DNA of 64,000 nt. It comes from Bedellia somnulentella. Its lineage: Eukaryota > Arthropoda > Insecta > Lepidoptera > Bedelliidae. The DNA lies in contig OY755173.1 of NCBI GenBank assembly GCA_963576735.1, positions 4,868,873-4,932,872 of the forward strand. The letters run 5' to 3'. The notes beneath the pieces are model-generated. The model worked only from the letters and a program-made list of their open reading frames with translations. It was not told the DNA's origin and did no database searches. Made by a program: the position numbers and the translations under genes. Numbering within the stretch: position 1 is the first letter of the stretch; each line of letters opens with the position of its first letter. Shown piece by piece: positions 60,385 to 64,000 of this stretch.

Positions 60385-61375
60385 TCGCGCTGCCAGCCAT
60401 TGACACGGTAGCTCAATTGGCAGAGCGACGGGGTGGGATGAGTATGAGTATTATAAACGTAAGAATAAACAAATATAATCAGAATGCTTCGAACTGCTAA
60501 GCTATCAGGAGTTACACGTGTTATTGTGAGTCAACCATAAAATATAGACATATGCTGTTGCGGAATATTTTTTAGACAATTTTATGTAGAATATTTCCGT
60601 CATACATGATTTCTATGTAACTTTAACCATTAAGGCTACACACGCGACGAAAGCTTAAAAAATTGAGTAACTTCTCCCGTTTTCCGAAATTTTCCCAAAA
60701 TTCCCCTTCACTTCTTTGGTAAAAAGTATACTATAATCTGCCCAGGAGTATGATAAATAATTTTACCAAGTTTCGTTAAAATCCGTCGAGTAGTTTTTGT
60801 TTCCATAAGGAACATACAAACCGACAGACAGTCTTTGTCTGTCTGTCTGTCGAAATTTTGGGAAACCGGGAGAAGTTACTCAATTTTTAAGCTTTCGTCA
60901 TCATGTATGACGGAAATATTCTACATAAAATTGTCTAAAAATTATTCCGCAACACCATATGTCTATATTTCATGGCCGTGTAGTGCCGGCTTAGAATGTT
61001 GCTACGCCTTTCCACCCAAGGGTGTCGTAAGAGGCGACTAAGGGTATTGGGGCTTTTTATTGGATTTTTGGGCGATGCGATTGGAGACCCATCACCAAAA
61101 ACCTTTATTTTTACCATCTTTTCCCCACTCGACTTCCAAAAGTGGCTGAGGTATTTATAATTACTTAGCTCTGGCTACCCCTTCTAGGGAAATATAGCCG
61201 TGAGTATATGTATGTATGTTTATGGTTGACTCACAATAATACGTGTAACTCCTGATAGCTTAGCAGCTTAGCTTATTCTTACGTTTATAATACTCTCACT
61301 TATCCCTTATTTAAAGTAGTTAACATTATTACCCCGACGCTCTGCCAATTGAGCTACCGTGTCAATGGCTGCCAG
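60385..61375. mobile_element. Long inverted-repeat element between tRNA-like half cores, with nested family B
   Basis: 60402-60432 is the first part of a tRNA-like core in plus orientation and 61333-61365 is the same part in minus orientation. Between them, 60440-60840 and 60841-61310 are inverted copies (GAGTATTATAAACGTAAG, GGAGTTACACGTGTTATTG, TAAAATCCGTCGAGTAG and others). The right arm is interrupted at 60974-61221 by a family B repeat, with TTTATGG-like sequence on both sides. A CAGACAGTCTTTGTCTGTCTG turn marks the centre near 60830-60850. Confidence 0.65.
60974..61221 (-). repeat. Family B repeat nested in the inverted element
   Basis: GCCGTGTAGTGCCGGC at the start and GCCGTGAGTATATGTATG at the end, lying inside the right arm; left flank ...ATTTCATGG, right flank TTTATGGTTGAC. 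Confidence 0.75.
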
Positions 61376-61555
61376 TGCGAAATTCTTCTATCCTTGGTTT
61401 TTTTCATACTTTTAAGTAGTGTTTGCGTTCCCTACCTCCGAATTTTTTACAAATTCGGAAGGCCACTTGTCTACCTTTTCAGATAGAATGCAAATGTTGA
61501 AAACGCCTAACTATCACATATCGCGCTAGCAGCCATTGACACGGTAGCTCAATTG
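61376..61555 (+). repeat. Repeat T segment, interrupted core start
   Basis: It ends TTGACACGGTAGCTCAATT, the 5' end of the tRNA-like core, which resumes at 62144 after the hairpin element. So the core was split by the insertion. Confidence 0.7.
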
Positions 61556-62143
61556 GCTTAGACCTCGCTTTTATAACATACCCTTTTTATATTATAAATC
61601 GATAAAGGACATCAAACAAAACAACTTTGCCCATGGAATGCATATCTAAAATATTGTAATTTTCAAAAAATTATAATAATTAAAAATTGTCGTACCTAGA
61701 TCAAACCGAGAATGTATAGAATGAGAATCTTTGCTTCAGTGAAAATAACAAATAAAAAAAAACATTTGATCTATGGTGTAAACAAAAACATAACCTCTTT
61801 CGGTATTTTCCAGTTCAATCGCTCGCTTACCGGTTTATTTTCATGATATTATTTTTCAACGACGATCAATACAACTGGAAAATACCGAAAGAAGTTATAT
61901 TTTTGTTTACAGAGCGAAAAGCATAGATCAAATGTTTTTTTTTTATTTCTTATTTTCACTGAAGCAAAGATTCTCATTCTATTCATTCTCAGTTTGAACT
62001 AGGTACGACAATTTTTAATTATTATATTTTTTTGAAAATAACAATATTTTAGATAGGCATTCCATGGGCAAAGTTGTTTAGTTTGATGTCCTTTATCGAT
62101 TTATAATATAAAAAGGGTATGTTATAAAAGCGAGGTCTAGGCC
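61556..62143. mobile_element. 588-bp giant-hairpin MITE, copy 2
   Basis: GGCTTAGACCTCGC at the left and GCGAGGTCTAGGCC at the right end an inverted repeat of nearly 290 bp per arm, flanked by AATT (61552-61555 and 62144-62147). It shares GACCTCG, ATACCCTTTTTATATT, GACATCAAAC and AATGCATATCTAAAATATT with the 46336-46753 copy. Its centre carries an extra inner palindrome with CTTTCGGTATTTTCCAG and complement. Confidence 0.85.
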
Positions 62144-62225
62144 AATTGGCAGAGCGACGGGGGCGTATACCCGAGGTCGTGGGTTCGATTCCCGCCTGTG
62201 TCGAGATTTTTCTTTCCTTTATTTA
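62144..62225 (+). repeat. Repeat T core, resumed
   Basis: AATTGGCAGAGCGACGGGGG to TTCGATTCCCGCCTGTGTCG. Joined to 61537-61555 it restores the same tRNA-like core as at 52567. Confidence 0.7.
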
Positions 62226-62245
62226 TTCTTTATGTACATGTATGT

Positions 62246-62386
62246 AGTACACTGTCCATGCAAAACGTGGGTACTCTGAACACCAGGTGACAAAGTCACG
62301 TGATGTTCAGAAGTATTAGTACCTCTGCCAACCCCTTCGGGGATATTCGGCGTGAACGTTTATGTTATGTTATGTATGTTTATGTA
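62246..62386 (+). repeat. Family S SINE tail
   Basis: GTACACTGTCCATGCAAAAC, GCCAACCCCTTCGGGGATAT and GCGTGAACGTTTATG. 5' truncated. Confidence 0.7.
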
Positions 62387-62399
62387 TTATTAGCTAGAG

Positions 62400-62475
62400 A
62401 AGTTTGTCAGGATCGTACGAAGTAGCGATCGATAGTCTCTGCCTACCCCAATGGGAACTAATGGCGTGAGTATAT
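62400..62475 (-). repeat. Family C repeat
   Basis: CGATCGATAGTCTCTGCCTAC and GGCGTGAGTATATGTATC; its end resembles family B's, so C and B may share a 3' module. Confidence 0.55.
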
Positions 62476-62632
62476 GTATCATATATATTATATATCATTT
62501 AAAACCTATCTGAATGAAAACGACATTCTGAATGCTCTCGACCATTTGTTTCCTGCGAGCTTCATCAAGTGGTCGGTCAACCTACTTGAAGTTAACCCAC
62601 ATTGCGTGATATATGGGGAATACTGCTAATTA

Positions 62633-62841
62633 ATAAAAGCCGGCTTGGAATGTCACTACCCCTTCTACCATTTTTAAGTGGTTTTTGGGCGATGCGGTTG
62701 GAGACCCATCACCTACGATACTTAATTTCTACCATCTTCTCCCCTATCGACTACCACTTTCTGAGGAGTTTATAGATCTAAAACTCTGGCCACCCCTTTT
62801 TGGGATTTATGGCCGTGAGTATATGAATGTATGTGTGTATG
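62633..62841 (-). repeat. Family B dispersed repeat
   Basis: AAAGCCGGCTTGGAATGTC, GGGCGATGCGGTTGGAGACC and GGCCGTGAGTATATGAATG. The middle is shortened. Confidence 0.65.
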
Positions 62842-63495
62842 TACTGCTAATGAAGCCGGCACTACTTGGATTACAATAAATTAATACCATGATATTTTAA
62901 TTAGTACTTCAAATGCACTTAATAAACTGTTACCCTGAATTACGGCCACATGCAAAAAGTGATTTATTAATGGATATCTTTTTATGACCGATAAACAATT
63001 GCTTCCCATGAGATTATAAAACTATTTTAGAATATATAAGCTTGTAGTAGCAATTCTTATGAGTGTGTCGTATATCCTCATTAAATTTTAATGTGATTCA
63101 GCAATTCAGTACTTGTCTGGACACTAAGGGCGATGAGTTAAAAGCCCGACCAATTAACTCAATATCACTATCAATGGTGTGCTCACATGCCCGCAGTGTG
63201 TGAGCATTTTTATTTACAAATAAGATTGGCTATACAAGCCACATGCGAGCTTACGAGCGAATCCTAAACTTCTAAAGCAATCGCCGTGATCGAAATCGGT
63301 CGAACCACAGCATCATCATCACTTGTCATAAGTCATAATTGTACCTTAGGGCTGACTTTACACCAGTGGAATTATTGTGTTCTGGTTATTGTTTATATCT
63401 ATGAATTTTTCTTATTTGTAATGTCAGCGTTTGGGAGTTTGGATGTTGAGAATATTTTTACCTTACTCCCGCTTTTACAACGAAACATATAAATC
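62842..63495. other. Stretch without recognised features
   Basis: No exon, repeat family member or RNA gene that I can support. Confidence 0.35.
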
Positions 63496-63499
63496 TATA

Positions 63500-63830
63500 C
63501 TTAATCTATACTTAATAATATTATAAAGCTGAAGAGTTTGTTTGTTTGAACGCTAGGATCTCAGGAACTACCCAATCAAATTGAAAAAATCTTTTTGTGT
63601 TTAATAGTCCATTTATTGAGGAAGGTTTTAGGCCATATATCATCACGCTGCGACCAACAGGAGCAAACTATCAGCGAATAATGTTGCAAAAACGGGGATA
63701 ATTATTAATACTAAGGCTTCCGTTGTGTGCGCTGCGTAAACGGTTTAAGTTACCCAAAAAAATGTGCTAAAGAATTATTTCTCTAGAAATGATCTAAAAA
63801 AATGCCCGCGACAGTATATGTCTAACTTTT
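63500..63830 (+). repeat. Dispersed lepidopteran repeat, TATAAAGCTGAAGAGTTTG type
   Basis: ATAATATTATAAAGCTGAAG, GTTTGTTTGAACGC, CTCAGGAACTAC and CCATATATCATCACGCTGCG are familiar wording of a repeat common in moth and butterfly genomes; I recognise the text but not with certainty its class (Helitron-like or LINE tail). A partial relative lies near 59360-59395. Confidence 0.5.
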
Positions 63831-64000
63831 AAGTTTCACTTACTACAACCATTTTTATGGTAAATAAATTTGGTCGAATTTAATGCATAATTGCCATAAT
63901 GTTTTATCAACATAATATTAATCTTTATCCAAATAAATATGTTGTTGATTGAGAGTATTTAATTGAGAACAAGATTGTCCTTGACATCACTTAATTTAAA

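Overview
This window looks like part of a lepidopteran nuclear genome. The DNA is AT-rich and intron-rich, full of short non-coding repeats (tRNA-headed SINEs, palindromic MITEs, (ATAC)n-tailed elements), and has mariner, hAT, Penelope-like and LINE remnants. Nothing in it looks bacterial or viral. The assembly has one 200-N gap at 45294-45493.

The main gene is an insect Rbfox1 (A2bp1/Fox-1) homologue on the + strand. Securely recognised coding exons lie at 37589-37813, 38966-39205, 39566-39619, 42195-42287, 43000-43054, 43914-43934 (a 21-nt microexon), about 46005-46168, 47946-48009 and 48726-48770 (ending ...YNRFAPY-stop). Three of them encode the whole RNA-recognition motif, with intron positions I recall as the same in vertebrate Rbfox genes. 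A probable long 3' UTR runs to about 52.4 kb. Upstream, roughly 37 kb of mostly non-coding sequence holds several short candidate exons with good splice signals and matching phase (4904-4984, 12371-12382, 22099-22143, 25237-25278). They suggest alternative 5' ends of the same gene, but this needs transcript data.

The most interesting signal is in Rbfox1 itself. The 93-nt exon encoding the second half of the RRM has UGCAUG, the binding word of Rbfox proteins, directly on its 3' splice site and again 4 nt inside its 5' splice site. A further UGCAUG and a UGCACG lie within 60 nt upstream. This is the layout expected for self-repression of that exon, as described for vertebrate Rbfox genes.

Downstream, 52.85-53.07 kb is a CpG-rich promoter candidate with a perfect NRF-1/Ewg palindrome and a following donor site. 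At 58.3-58.9 kb on the minus strand there are two exons of a THAP zinc-finger domain with a stop and a frame change at its end, which is probably a decayed gene.

Mobile DNA fills much of the rest: a 1,024-bp hAT with 8-bp target duplication (32.3-33.4 kb), a 1,294-bp mariner with a broken transposase (35.3-36.6 kb), a Penelope-like GIY-YIG fragment (31.7 kb), a LINE reverse transcriptase running into the gap (44.6-45.3 kb), a 990-bp hAT-like non-autonomous element (46.8-47.8 kb), two copies of a giant-hairpin element flanked by AATT (46.3 and 61.6 kb), several dispersed SINE-like families, and a nested repeat cluster at 60.0-62.2 kb. Gene and family names come from recognising motifs by eye; no database search was run.
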